From: UBA1783 sp964449115
GTDB lineage: Bacteria; Bacillota_I; Bacilli_A; Erysipelotrichales; Erysipelotrichaceae
Assembly (NCBI GenBank): GCA_964449115.1
Contig: CAYUXW010000003.1
Location: 1 to 64,000, forward strand
Length of the DNA: 64,000 nt
Direction of reading: 5' to 3'
In this document: positions 54,815-64,000 of the stretch, one piece after another
How positions within the stretch are numbered: position 1 is the stretch's first letter
Layout of the letters: each line of letters starts with the position of its first letter
Translations under genes and position numbers: made by a program
The notes under the pieces: model-generated
What the model was told of the DNA's origin: nothing
The model's database searches: none
What the model saw: the letters and a program-made list of their open reading frames with translations, nothing else

Positions 54815-54829
54815 AAGGGAGATATTGAT

Positions 54830-56524
54830 ATGAATAAAACAAAACAAATCTCTCAAAAGAAGAAAAGCACATATGACAGCTGGATAATTGTATCAGTAAT
54901 ACTACTGGCACTATATGCCTTCTTTATGTTGTATCCAATGATATCCTTGTTCTTCAAGTCATTCACAATTGCTGAAACGGGAGAGAAAACATTTTCCAAC
55001 TATCTAATGTTCTTTAATACACCTGCCAATGTGCAGGCATTAGAGAATTCATTTAAAGTTTCTCTAAGTGTTACCTTATTTGCAATGATCTTAGGCGTTC
55101 CATTGGCATACTTTACGACTTTCTACAAGATTTCGGGAAGCAAGTTTTTGAATGTTCTGATTATACTTTCAAGTATGTCTCCACCATTTGTTGGAGCTTT
55201 CGCTTGGATTGTATTTGCTGGAAACAATGGTTTGTTGAATAAAATTTGGCAAGCGCTATTTGGTGTAAAACTGGGTTCAATATATGGATTTAAAGGAATT
55301 GTTCTGGTCATGACATTAGGTTTGCTTTCACTGGTGTACCTGTATGTTTGCGGAGCATTAAGAAATATTGATAATTCGCTTATTGAAGCTAGTGAAAATC
55401 TAGGTATAAGCGGAGTAAAAAGGTTCTTTAAAGTAATTATTCCACTTATCATGCCTACTATTCTGGCGAGTGCCTTACTTGTATTTATGAGAGCGTTTGC
55501 GGACTATGGTACTCCGGTATTCATTGGTAGAAACTACAAAGTATTTACCGTATTGATTTATGACCAGTATTCAGGAGAAATGGGTCAGGATAAAAACTAT
55601 GCGGCTGCATTATCGGTGATAGCTATAATAGTAACAGCTGCGGTTTTCCTGTTACAGAAGTGGATTAACAGCAAGTTTAATTTCACAATGAATGCCTTAA
55701 ATCCAATTGAACGCAAAAAGGCAAAACCACTTCAGAATGCGCTTATGCATATCTACTGTTATGGAGTAACTCTGTTAGCATTTGCTCCACAGATTTATGT
55801 AATCTATTCGTCCTTTAGAAAAGTTTCCCCATCTGGCATCTCGTTTAAGAAGGGATACTCATTACATTCTTATAGATATGTCTGGGAAATGTATTCAGCT
55901 ACTATCGGAAATACCGTTAAGATAGCTGTCACTTCATTAGTATTGATAATATTGATTTCTGTTCTAATTTCTTATTTAACAGTAAGAAGAAAAAATATTA
56001 TCAACGATACGCTGGATGTTTTTACGATGATTCCTTATATTGTTCCGGGAGCTGTAATTGGTGTAATTCTGATTACAACCTTCAATGTTCCTGTTATGGG
56101 ACTACCGCCATTAACAGGAGGAGCGTTCATTATGATTGTTGCTCTGATTATAAGGCGTTCTCCTTATACAATCAGATCATCTGTCGCCATATTGCAGCAG
56201 ATTCCAGCTACTATTGAAGAAGCAAGCATCTCACTTGGAGCAACCAAGGCCAAAACATTCTTTAAGATTACGCTTCCTATGATGATGAATGGTATTGTCT
56301 CAGGCGCTATCATTTCATGGGTATCAATCATTACTGAACTTTCAACAGCGATGTATCTATTCTCATACAAGACGAGAACTATGACCATTGCGGTTTATGA
56401 ACTTGTTACCAAGGGATCTGATGGCTATGCTTCAGCTATGGCTTCTATTCTGACATTGTTTACAATAATTTCACTGATTGCCTATACAATTGTCACCAAG
56501 GGTGAAGGAAGCGGAATAACATAG
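54830..56524 (+). CDS. ABC permease with two fused transmembrane domains (FbpB type)
   Basis: A 564-residue permease with about 12 helices. Each half has an EAA loop (SENLGISGVKRFFKVIIPLI and EEASISLGATKAKTFFKITLP). The two domains in one chain match FbpB-type importers, so no second permease gene is needed. Confidence 0.93.
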   Translation: MNKTKQISQKKKSTYDSWIIVSVILLALYAFFMLYPMISLFFKSFTIAETGEKTFSNYLMFFNTPANVQALENSFKVSLSVTLFAMILGVPLAYFTTFYKISGSKFLNVLIILSSMSPPFVGAFAWIVFAGNNGLLNKIWQALFGVKLGSIYGFKGIVLVMTLGLLSLVYLYVCGALRNIDNSLIEASENLGISGVKRFFKVIIPLIMPTILASALLVFMRAFADYGTPVFIGRNYKVFTVLIYDQYSGEMGQDKNYAAALSVIAIIVTAAVFLLQKWINSKFNFTMNALNPIERKKAKPLQNALMHIYCYGVTLLAFAPQIYVIYSSFRKVSPSGISFKKGYSLHSYRYVWEMYSATIGNTVKIAVTSLVLIILISVLISYLTVRRKNIINDTLDVFTMIPYIVPGAVIGVILITTFNVPVMGLPPLTGGAFIMIVALIIRRSPYTIRSSVAILQQIPATIEEASISLGATKAKTFFKITLPMMMNGIVSGAIISWVSIITELSTAMYLFSYKTRTMTIAVYELVTKGSDGYASAMASILTLFTIISLIAYTIVTKGEGSGIT

Positions 56525-56790
56525 TGACATCCGACAAGAAAAATATTATCTCAGCCCTGGCTCTTGTTATCTTTACAATATTTCTGTATAGAGAGTGGGA
56601 CAACTTTGATGCTAGAATTTTCTATATTGAATTACTATGTTTTGTGGAAGTCTTAATTCAGTTTGCTTATCTTTTCTTTAATAGAAAGACACTGAGCATA
56701 GCGGAGAAAGATCGTGAAAAACTGGTAATCCTGATATACGCAATTGCGATGACAGGTACCTATCTGCTAAGTCTTGTGGTGGTTAGATAA
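56524..56790 (+). CDS. Small membrane protein at the end of the ABC operon
   Basis: An 88-residue protein with three helices (about 8-22, 32-52 and 67-86). Its GTG start overlaps the permease stop by one base. No family recognised; it is probably an accessory to the transporter. Confidence 0.6.
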   Translation: MTSDKKNIISALALVIFTIFLYREWDNFDARIFYIELLCFVEVLIQFAYLFFNRKTLSIAEKDREKLVILIYAIAMTGTYLLSLVVVR

Positions 56791-56798
56791 TAAAAAAT

Positions 56799-56838
56799 AC
56801 GACCTTTGAAAGAAAAAACGCTTTTGAAGGTCGTTTGT
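56799..56838 (+). terminator. Terminator of the ABC importer operon
   Basis: Arms ACGACCTT and AAGGTCGT with inner pairing, then TTTG. The tail is short. Confidence 0.7.
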
Positions 56839-56913
56839 ATATTTTGAATGAATTATAATGTTGTTGTTAAATTTAAAAACCTGCATTTTAAGAATGAAAA
56901 GAGGTGTTTAAAA

Positions 56914-57543
56914 ATGAAAGAAAAAGTAATTGATAAAGAAAGCATAGATATGCTGTACGAGTCTAAATATTTAAGTTTTTATGATATTGGACAAACCGAA
57001 GGAAGAAATTACTATCAGGCATCAAGAAGAAAAAAAGAAGATCTGGTAGTGTTAAAAAACAATGAACAGATAAATAGAATGAATGCTGATGGAGTAGGTT
57101 GTGTCGTAATTGTCAGAGGTCAAAAAGATAGACTGTTTTTAAATCATGAATATCGCTACCCTGTAGGAAAATATGTCTTGTCAGTACCAGCGGGGCTGTT
57201 TGATAGTGAAAACGAGAACATCTTTGAAGTAGCCAAAAGAGAAATCAAAGAGGAAACAGGGCTGGAAGCTGAAGAAATAAGATTAATAAGTCCTCTATTG
57301 TTCAGTTCTCCTGGAATGACCGATGAAACAAATGCGATGGTTTGCGTCTTTGTTGATGATATTAAAGACTATACATCTCAAAATTGTGAAACAGGAGAAT
57401 TGTTTAAAGGTTATTCTCTTCTGACAAAAAAACAGGCAATTGATCTGCTTGATAAGGTTTGTGATGAAAATGGCAACTATTTCTCAGTCTATACGCATTT
57501 TGCCTTGTTATATTTTATTAGCGAATTATGGAAAAAAGAATAA
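56914..57543 (+). CDS. Nudix hydrolase (ADP-ribose pyrophosphatase-like)
   Basis: A 209-residue protein; start 56914 follows GAGGTG at 56901. The Nudix core is VPAGLFDSENENIFEVAKREIKEETGL, and the layout resembles ADP-ribose pyrophosphatases. The final substrate is not certain. Confidence 0.88.
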   Translation: MKEKVIDKESIDMLYESKYLSFYDIGQTEGRNYYQASRRKKEDLVVLKNNEQINRMNADGVGCVVIVRGQKDRLFLNHEYRYPVGKYVLSVPAGLFDSENENIFEVAKREIKEETGLEAEEIRLISPLLFSSPGMTDETNAMVCVFVDDIKDYTSQNCETGELFKGYSLLTKKQAIDLLDKVCDENGNYFSVYTHFALLYFISELWKKE

Positions 57544-57564
57544 TAGCTATTTTCCCTTATAAAT

Positions 57565-57603
57565 AAAAATCCCCCATTTTTCTAAAATAGGGGGAATTTT
57601 TTT
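57565..57603. terminator. Bidirectional terminator, Nudix gene and ldh
   Basis: Arms CCCCCATTTT and AAAATAGGGGG with AAAAAT before and AATTTTT after. Confidence 0.85.
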
Positions 57604-58546
57604 ATTCCAGTGTTGAACCTTCAATAATGTCTTTTAATAATTTTGCAGAATGCTGTAAAGCTTTAATTTCTTCTGAACTATATGGGACTTCAATTACATC
57701 AAGTGCGCCTTTTCGTCCTACACGTGTTGGTAATGAAAGATAAACATCGTCTAATCCGTAAGTTCCTTCTTGAAGTGTTGAAACAGTCAGTATTGATTTT
57801 TCATCACGCATAATAGCTTCTACAATGCGTGTAACTGCCAGAGCCACTGCATAATTGGTATAGCCTTTACGATTGATAATTTCATATGCTGCATCTTTAA
57901 CATCTTCAGAAATAGCTTTCTTATCATTTTCAGTAAATTCAATCCCAACTAGATTACAGTATTGATCAACTGATAAGCCGGCAACTGTTGTAACCGACCA
58001 GGTTGCAACTTCACTATCACCATGTTCACCAATAATATTGGCTTGAATATCACGTGGATCCACCTGGAATCTAATTGATAAATCTGACTGGAAACGAGCA
58101 GTATCTAAAACTGTTCCTGAACCAAAGACACGATGATGTGGAAAACCTGATAATTTATATGTTACATACGACAAAATATCTACAGGGTTTGATACTACCA
58201 GTAAAATTGCATCCGGATTATATTTAACAATTTGCGGAACCATCTCTTTGAATATTTCGATATTTTTGTTAACTAAATCAATTCTTGTTTCGCCTTGTTT
58301 TTGAGCCAAGCCAGCTGTGATAATTACAATATCACTGTCAGTTGTATCTTCATAGCTGCCTGCTACGACATTAACTGGTGAAACAAACACTTTACCGTGA
58401 TCCAAATCCATTGCTTCCCCTTCAGCACGTTTGCGATTAACATCAACCAAAACAATGTTAGTTGCAATACCATGATTTAAAAGTGCAAATGCTGTAGCTG
58501 AACCAACATATCCTGCTCCGATTATTGAAATTTTTGTTGCTTTCAT
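57602..58546 (-). CDS. ldh: L-lactate dehydrogenase
   Basis: A 314-residue NAD-dependent enzyme. GAGYVGSATAF binds NAD and IIGEHGDSEVATWS contains the catalytic histidine. Start 58546 is preceded by GGAGG; a longer GTG start is less likely. It fits fermentative metabolism. A possible -10 (TATAAT on the reverse strand, 58572-58577) lies 26 bases upstream. Confidence 0.96.
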   Translation of the reverse strand: MKATKISIIGAGYVGSATAFALLNHGIATNIVLVDVNRKRAEGEAMDLDHGKVFVSPVNVVAGSYEDTTDSDIVIITAGLAQKQGETRIDLVNKNIEIFKEMVPQIVKYNPDAILLVVSNPVDILSYVTYKLSGFPHHRVFGSGTVLDTARFQSDLSIRFQVDPRDIQANIIGEHGDSEVATWSVTTVAGLSVDQYCNLVGIEFTENDKKAISEDVKDAAYEIINRKGYTNYAVALAVTRIVEAIMRDEKSILTVSTLQEGTYGLDDVYLSLPTRVGRKGALDVIEVPYSSEEIKALQHSAKLLKDIIEGSTLE

Positions 58547-58596
58547 AATGAATACCTCCACTCATATGACAATTATACTATCTGATGAATAAATAA

Positions 58597-58690
58597 AAAA
58601 GGCAAGAATTGTGATTTATATCAATCAATCTTCCTGCCTTTTGATTTAATAAATATTTTCTGCCTTTTACCTTATAGGAAGATTGACTGA
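58597..58690 (-). promoter_or_regulatory. Alternative-fold terminator upstream of ldh
   Basis: Reading leftward: TCAGTCAATCTTCCT (58690-58676) can pair with AGGAAGATTGATTGA (58635-58621; 14 of 15 pairs). The same AGGAAGATTG segment is also the left arm of a terminator, AAAAGGCAGGAAGATTG with CAATTCTTGCC and TTTTTT (to 58597). The folds exclude each other, as in attenuators. It may simply end the transporter-glycosidase transcript. Confidence 0.55.
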
Positions 58691-58695
58691 TCTTC

Positions 58696-61692
58696 TTATA
58701 ATTGTAATTTATCTAAAATATTCTTAACTACTTTGGTATCAAATTTAACAACCTTGCGATCATAAGTTATTAGACCATTTACTTCATCTTCAACATCTGA
58801 TAGTTGAGTATAGATAATCGCTGATAGTCCGTCTTTAACAAGAGGAACAATCTGTTCGTTATGAAGTTGAATGAAGGCACTTTGCAGGTCTGGTTTGTTG
58901 TTGAAAACCAGATAGCCAAAGTTAGCGTTGTTATAGGTATGTCCTGTAACTGCCCAAGAGTATCCACCATATTCGGTTAATGCCCAGACACGATCATCGT
59001 CTTCAAATTTAATTTTATCGAAGTAAATATGCTTGCTGAATAAATCTCCACCTTTTTGATCGTGCCAGCCACTAGCATGGTCGATAGCTCTGGTGTTGTC
59101 TAGGTTTCTTAATAAATCAGTAACTTCTAGAGCATCAAATTGTCCCCATCCTTCATTGAAAGGAACCCAAAGAGCCAGAGAAACAGTGTTATATAGCAAA
59201 TCAACAGTTTCTTTCATCTCTTTGATGAATTGTTCTCTTCCTTCCTTATTTTTTCTAGCAAACAAGCCATAATGACTATCTTTAATATTCAAAACCTTCA
59301 GATAAGGCAGATAGCCAATAATCAAGTCAGAGTATTTACCTCCGCCATTAACCATATCCTGCCAGACTAGCATCCCCATTCTGTCACATAGATAGTAGAA
59401 ATATAATGGTTCAATCTTGATGTGTTTTCTAATAGTATTGAATCCCATGTTCTTCAGCATTTGAATATCATCTTCCATTTGCCTATAGCTGGCAGGAGTA
59501 TAGAGTCCATCACTATAATACCCCTGGTCTAAAACACCTTTGTGGAAATATGGCTGATTATTTAACATCAGACGTCTTTTTCCATATTTATCTCCGGCAA
59601 TAGAGAACTTTCTCATACCAAAATAAGAGCTTATCGTATCTTCGCCATTAGAAACAATTAAATCGTACAAGAATGGATTTTCAGGTGACCAGCTGCGAAT
59701 GTTATCTAATTTAATAGCTGAGGTAGCCTCAACCTGCTGATTGAAGACAATTTTATTTCCTTCTTTAATAGTGACATTATAGTTGTCGGCATTGCCGTTA
59801 ACAGTTAAATTAACTGTCTGTATATCATAATCAATAGTTATTTTTAATGATTCAATATAGTTTACAGGAGTAGATTCCAACCAGACTGTTTGCCAGATAC
59901 CGCTGGTAGGAGTGTACCAGATGCCACCACGTTTTGATGATTGTTTACCCTTTGAATGGTAACTGGTATCGGTTAAATCCTTTACATAGACCACAAGTTC
60001 ATTTACATCCTGTAAATATTGTGAAATTTCAAATGAGAAAGGTAAATAGCCACCAACATGTTCACCAACCAGCTGTTGGTTGATATAGACCTTGCAGATT
60101 TGGTCAACGGCTCCAAAATGTAAATGTACTAATCCTTTGTTGAAGTCTTCAGGCAAAATGAAGATTTTCTTGTACCACAGAACATCATTTGGAGTAATAG
60201 TCCTATTAACTCTCGAAAGTAATGATTCAATGGCATAAGGTACAATGACATCGCCATCAAAAGTTGTTGGGATTTCCTCACTTTGATTGATGGTATACTT
60301 CCACATACCGTTTAAATTGATATAGGAATCTCTGACCAGCTGCGGACGAGGATATTCTGGCAGAACTTTATTGACATCAAATTGTTCACCATATTCAGTT
60401 AGTAATTTGTTATGAATTAATTTTTGTTTTTTATCCTCTTTTGATAAAAAATAGAAAGGAACTAGAATTAGTGTAGCTACAATAGCCGAAGCCAGCCAGA
60501 TAGCTGGAGTAGGAACTTCTTTAACTACTCCTAAATCCACATAGGTGTTACCAGTATTTTTGATTACCAGAGCACCAATGACAGGTCCGATAATCATTGG
60601 CAACATAACCATGAAAATCATTCTTATGCCTTGGAACAATCCTGCCTTATCCAGAGGAGTGTAATTTCTAATGCTTCCATTGATAATAGCGGTAAGTATC
60701 AGATTTCCACTCATCATCACTATTCCTGCAAAGATAATGGTTAACATTTTTCTAGCAAAGAACATCATCATTAAACCTACTACGAAAGTTATGGTTGCTG
60801 GGATAAAGACTTTAAATGTGCCAAGTTTATCAATAACCGTTCCAAATAGTACAGAAATTACACTTGAAAGAATGAGCACAGCAGCAAGTATTAAAGCATA
60901 ATTATTAATCTGTAAGTATTGTTGAATATAAATAATGAAATAAGGCATAAATACCTGCGTAGCAATTGACAGCATTAATAAACAGGTAAGGGATAAATAT
61001 AAACTTTTATTTTCTTTGACTACTGCTGGTTTAAATCCATAAACAATATTGGAAAATAAAGATTGTTTTGATTTAGGTATGGCTGTCTCTTTAAGAAAGA
61101 ACATTCCAAAGATTCCGCCAAGAGAAACACTTCCACCAACGATAAGAAAGAAAATATCCCATCTACCCTGTTGAGTAAACCCGTCTAAAACACCAAAGAC
61201 AATAATCATAGAGATTAATGGCAAGGTAGCCAGCACTGCTTCGTACTTACTTCTATCAGTGTTATCAATTTCATCAGTAATCCAGGCATTGAAAGCTGCA
61301 TCATTGGCTGTAGAACCAAAGAAGGTCATTATACAGTCCATGACAATGGCAATTATACCTCCAACTGTTGCAGCCTCTACATATGGGAAGTATTTAGCCA
61401 TATTTTCCAGATTGATAAAAGAGAAGGCAATAACAGTCAATCCCCAAATGAAATAGCCTAAAGTTATAAAGATCTTTCTTTTTCCCAGTTTGTCACTGAC
61501 AGCTCCCATTAATAAGGTTGTAACAGTAGCAGTTATCGCGCTTAATGCCACCATAGCAGCAATTACATCAACATTACCACTTAAGGTGTTGTAGACAAAT
61601 ATGTTGAAATACATATTTTCAATTGTCCAAGCTAACTGTCCTAATAATCCAAATACTAGTAAAGTTATCCAAATTCTACGTTCTTTTTTCAT
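58696..61692 (-). CDS. GPH/MFS sugar transporter fused to GH2 glycosidase
   Basis: A 998-residue fusion. Residues 1 to about 425 form a 12-helix major-facilitator/GPH-type transporter (with VSDKLGKRKIFI and VIDKLGTFKVFI loops). From about 445 on is a GH2 beta-galactosidase/glucuronidase-like enzyme: a sugar-binding domain (YINLNGMWKY, HVGGYLPFSFEIS), an immunoglobulin-like middle, and a barrel with acid/base Glu847 (VPFNEGWGQ) and nucleophile Glu907 (ALTEYGGYS). I start at 61692 as GGGGAG is too close to the preceding ATG. The enzyme would lie in the cytoplasm at the channel exit. Confidence 0.9.
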   Translation of the reverse strand: MKKERRIWITLLVFGLLGQLAWTIENMYFNIFVYNTLSGNVDVIAAMVALSAITATVTTLLMGAVSDKLGKRKIFITLGYFIWGLTVIAFSFINLENMAKYFPYVEAATVGGIIAIVMDCIMTFFGSTANDAAFNAWITDEIDNTDRSKYEAVLATLPLISMIIVFGVLDGFTQQGRWDIFFLIVGGSVSLGGIFGMFFLKETAIPKSKQSLFSNIVYGFKPAVVKENKSLYLSLTCLLMLSIATQVFMPYFIIYIQQYLQINNYALILAAVLILSSVISVLFGTVIDKLGTFKVFIPATITFVVGLMMMFFARKMLTIIFAGIVMMSGNLILTAIINGSIRNYTPLDKAGLFQGIRMIFMVMLPMIIGPVIGALVIKNTGNTYVDLGVVKEVPTPAIWLASAIVATLILVPFYFLSKEDKKQKLIHNKLLTEYGEQFDVNKVLPEYPRPQLVRDSYINLNGMWKYTINQSEEIPTTFDGDVIVPYAIESLLSRVNRTITPNDVLWYKKIFILPEDFNKGLVHLHFGAVDQICKVYINQQLVGEHVGGYLPFSFEISQYLQDVNELVVYVKDLTDTSYHSKGKQSSKRGGIWYTPTSGIWQTVWLESTPVNYIESLKITIDYDIQTVNLTVNGNADNYNVTIKEGNKIVFNQQVEATSAIKLDNIRSWSPENPFLYDLIVSNGEDTISSYFGMRKFSIAGDKYGKRRLMLNNQPYFHKGVLDQGYYSDGLYTPASYRQMEDDIQMLKNMGFNTIRKHIKIEPLYFYYLCDRMGMLVWQDMVNGGGKYSDLIIGYLPYLKVLNIKDSHYGLFARKNKEGREQFIKEMKETVDLLYNTVSLALWVPFNEGWGQFDALEVTDLLRNLDNTRAIDHASGWHDQKGGDLFSKHIYFDKIKFEDDDRVWALTEYGGYSWAVTGHTYNNANFGYLVFNNKPDLQSAFIQLHNEQIVPLVKDGLSAIIYTQLSDVEDEVNGLITYDRKVVKFDTKVVKNILDKLQL

Positions 61693-61722
61693 AAACATCT
61701 CCCCAATAAATATAATTTATTA

Positions 61723-62598
61723 TCATTTAGAAGTCTTTTTGTCTTTTTTATTTGCGGCTAAAACTTCTTTGAGTTCATCAATTGTTAAATCAACTGCATT
61801 TTCTTTATTTGAAATTCTAGCTGAATTATTTAATAAATTCATACTTGTAATGCGGAATTTTTCATTATTATAAATTAACAAGGTATTTAATTTAGGCAGT
61901 CCCACGCGCAGTTTTTTATAGGCTTCATCTTCGAATTTTAAACAGCACATCAATTTTCCACACTGTCCAGATAATTTAGCTGTATTTAAAGCTAGCAACT
62001 GATTTTTAGCCATATTGATAGATACTATGTCAAAATCATCTAAAAATCTAGAACAGCAGGTCTCCATCCCACAGCTTCCAAGACCGCCAATAATTTTAGC
62101 CTTATCTCTAGGACCGATTTGTCTAAGCTCGATACGACATTTAAAAGTAGCTGCCAATAGTTTTAACAGTTCTCTAAAGTCAACCCTTTCATCAGCAACA
62201 TAAGAAAAGATTACCTTACTTTTATCAAGGGTATATTCAGCAGAAATCAGATACATTTCTAAAGCCAGCTGATCAATGCACTCCTGACATTTTTTTAATA
62301 ACATTGGTTCTTCATTCAGGTTTTCTTCGTTTTGACGAATATCTTCAGCAGTAGCTTTTCTTAAAACAGGCTTTAAAGCTACATTAATCTGGTGAGTTTC
62401 AGCATCTCTGATGTCACTGATTACTTCTCCCAGCTCCAGTCCTCTTACCGTTTCAACAACGACAAAATCACCATATTTAAAATTTTCATCATCAGTACCG
62501 AAGTTATAAGCTTTCTTTGAACCTCTAAATTTTACTGACACGCAATATTTATATTTAATGTTTTCTTCACTGTTGTTTATTTCAGTTGTATTGTTCAT
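61723..62598 (-). CDS. ricT: PSP1-domain protein YaaT/RicT
   Basis: A 291-residue protein with the cysteine-rich signature GGLGSCGMETCCSRFL and LSGQCGKLMCCLKFE, an Fe-S site in RicT. In B. subtilis it is part of the Y-complex that affects RNase Y. Start 62598 follows GGAGG at seven bases. It lies one base past the holB stop. Confidence 0.95.
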   Translation of the reverse strand: MNNTTEINNSEENIKYKYCVSVKFRGSKKAYNFGTDDENFKYGDFVVVETVRGLELGEVISDIRDAETHQINVALKPVLRKATAEDIRQNEENLNEEPMLLKKCQECIDQLALEMYLISAEYTLDKSKVIFSYVADERVDFRELLKLLAATFKCRIELRQIGPRDKAKIIGGLGSCGMETCCSRFLDDFDIVSINMAKNQLLALNTAKLSGQCGKLMCCLKFEDEAYKKLRVGLPKLNTLLIYNNEKFRITSMNLLNNSARISNKENAVDLTIDELKEVLAANKKDKKTSK

Positions 62599-62599
62599 G

Positions 62600-63568
62600 T
62601 TAAACCTCCAATAATTTATATATAAGTTGATCAATTAGCAGCAAACCATTTGCGGCTTTATTTAGCGAAGTTCTGGAATCGACGAAAGCCTTCATAACTC
62701 CCGAATAGTTAAATTCACAGTTTCTAGCCAGCTGCAACAGCCTTGAATAAGTTTCATCTTCACTTTTGAAATCATTTAGATAATCCTGAATAAACAATAA
62801 AGAAATATCTAAAAAGTATCTGATGATATCTCTTTCATTTTTTTTATTGTTGGCAATTGAGTTTTGCAGGTAGAAATAACTTTCAGTTCTGTTTGTAAAA
62901 AAACGAAGCATAAATTCACAGGAAATTTCAATAGCCTTGATAAAACTCTTGTTTTTAGAAAGAGGGATAATTTCATTCTCCCTGCTTACCAGGTTACTAA
63001 TCAAATGGGCTGATAAGTGATCAATATTTTTTTCAATTGCATAGCTAAAGAAGTCATCTTTGTTTAATGGTTTAAAATTAAGTATCTGACTGCGAGAAAC
63101 AATTGTTGGCAGAACGCCATCTACCTGAGTAGTAACGAAAATACCGGTAGTATTTCCTGTTGGTTCCTCAATAAACTTTAATAGACTATTGGCTGCCTTG
63201 GTAGTTAGTTTTTCACAGTTATTGATGATAAATACTTTTATACCAGCTTTTTCTAAAGCAGTTTTTTCAAAACGTTGTTGAAGATTTTCAATCAATTCGT
63301 TTTTGATATTTCTATCATCTTCATCAATGTATATTAAATCAACATAATTGTTTTCTGCTATTCTTTTACAACTAACACATTTTTCACAGGCAAAAGTGGT
63401 GCGATGATCACAAATCAAACTTTGAGCCAGCAAAAAAGAAGTATTCAATTTATGAGTACCTTTATCTCCCACAAATAAATAGCAATGAGAAAGATGTTCA
63501 CTTTCCAAAGCATTTTTCAGTGTTTGATAGACAATGGGCTGAGTTGTTTCAAGAATTTCTTTAAACAT
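62600..63568 (-). CDS. holB: DNA polymerase III delta-prime subunit
   Basis: A 322-residue clamp-loader subunit. FVGDKGTHKLNTS is the altered P-loop, CEKCVSCKRI the zinc site and LLKFIEEPTGNT the sensor region. It overlaps tmk by eight bases. Confidence 0.93.
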   Translation of the reverse strand: MFKEILETTQPIVYQTLKNALESEHLSHCYLFVGDKGTHKLNTSFLLAQSLICDHRTTFACEKCVSCKRIAENNYVDLIYIDEDDRNIKNELIENLQQRFEKTALEKAGIKVFIINNCEKLTTKAANSLLKFIEEPTGNTTGIFVTTQVDGVLPTIVSRSQILNFKPLNKDDFFSYAIEKNIDHLSAHLISNLVSRENEIIPLSKNKSFIKAIEISCEFMLRFFTNRTESYFYLQNSIANNKKNERDIIRYFLDISLLFIQDYLNDFKSEDETYSRLLQLARNCEFNYSGVMKAFVDSRTSLNKAANGLLLIDQLIYKLLEV

Positions 63569-64000
63569 TTTCTTTAACCTTTTTAATAATTAATTCATAA
63601 GTCTTTTTAGCAACTTCTTCTTTAGATAAGGTTGCATCAATTACTTTTATTCTCTCAGGATACTTGGCACAAAGAAGCTCATAACCTTCCTGAACTTTTT
63701 TGTGAAAAGAGATGCTTTCAACATCCAAACGATCCAAGTTTTTCCTGCTGGCGATACGATTTAGTCCCTGCTGGGCATCTATAGCATAGTAGATAGTTAA
63801 ATCAGGCATATGATTATCAATAGCGAATTGGTTGATGCTGAAAACTTCATCAACTCCAATTCCTCTGGCATAGCCTTGATAAGCCAATGAAGAATCGACA
63901 AAACGATCGCAAACGACAATTTTATTTTCTTTTAAAGCTGGAAGAATAATTTCCACTAGATGCTGTCTTCTGCTGGCAGCATAAAGCAGCGCTTCTGTTC
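63561..64000 (-). CDS. tmk: Thymidylate kinase, C-terminal part
   Basis: About 146 codons reaching the right edge; the frame enters as TEALLYAASRRQHLVEIILP and continues CDRFVDSSLAYQGYARG, both Tmk signatures. The ATP-binding N-terminus is outside the window. It heads the tmk-holB-ricT operon. Confidence 0.93.
   Translation of the reverse strand, partial: TEALLYAASRRQHLVEIILPALKENKIVVCDRFVDSSLAYQGYARGIGVDEVFSINQFAIDNHMPDLTIYYAIDAQQGLNRIASRKNLDRLDVESISFHKKVQEGYELLCAKYPERIKVIDATLSKEEVAKKTYELIIKKVKENV

Overview
The window is AT-rich DNA from a low-GC Gram-positive bacterium (Bacillota) and contains a chromosomal replication origin. Gene content (DapL-type aminotransferase, DarA, YaaT/RicT, DUF951, KtrAB, PTS mannose-family genes, strong AGGAGG ribosome sites) fits an anaerobic gut- or mouth-type Firmicute. 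The mixture recalls Erysipelotrichaceae, but that placement is inference.

Layout. 1-2.2 kb: the start of dnaN, then dnaA, both leftward, and a DnaA-box-rich origin. 2.2-6.6 kb: a rightward operon for a dockerin-bearing cell-wall glucosaminidase, a membrane-anchored cohesin protein and an HtrA protease. 6.7-10.4 kb: a GntR repressor facing a BtpA-like enzyme plus PTS IIB/IIC/IID. 10.4-14.8 kb: a membrane protein, a YggS-type PLP protein, a DapL-like aminotransferase, a DAACS symporter and a prepilin peptidase. 14.8-16.9 kb: the classical rpmH-rnpA-yidC-khpB block, here about 13 kb from dnaA. 16.9-22.8 kb: an ABC exporter pair, rarA, and a dtd-DUF951-ychF-darA-bactofilin operon.

22.8-31.8 kb is a Gram-positive version of the poorly understood E. 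coli yhf operon: YhfZ regulator, a zinc-ribbon membrane protein, YhfY PRD protein, YhfT transporter, YhfU, a phosphotriesterase homologue, YhfX, an amidase-signature protein, YhfS and YhfW. It looks like a complete regulated uptake-and-degradation pathway with an unknown substrate. 31.8-41.5 kb holds a flavin-reductase-like protein, a degenerate PfkB-fold protein, ispF, small proteins, an ion permease with a structured upstream region, ktrAB and an M24 peptidase.

41.6-46.3 kb is a three-gene operon of a MetRS-like protein with an altered KMSKS loop, a glutamyl-tRNA synthetase and an S66/MccF-type peptidase. 46.3-50.4 kb is accessory-looking: tiny membrane peptides, orphan proteins and decaying acetyltransferase genes. 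52.2-56.8 kb is an ABC importer operon (binding protein, ATPase, fused permease, small membrane protein) under a promoter with a CcpA-type cre site. The right end, leftward, holds ldh behind an alternative-fold terminator, a remarkable sugar-transporter/GH2-glycosidase fusion, and the tmk-holB-yaaT operon. No tRNA, rRNA, CRISPR array, intact insertion sequence or prophage was seen.
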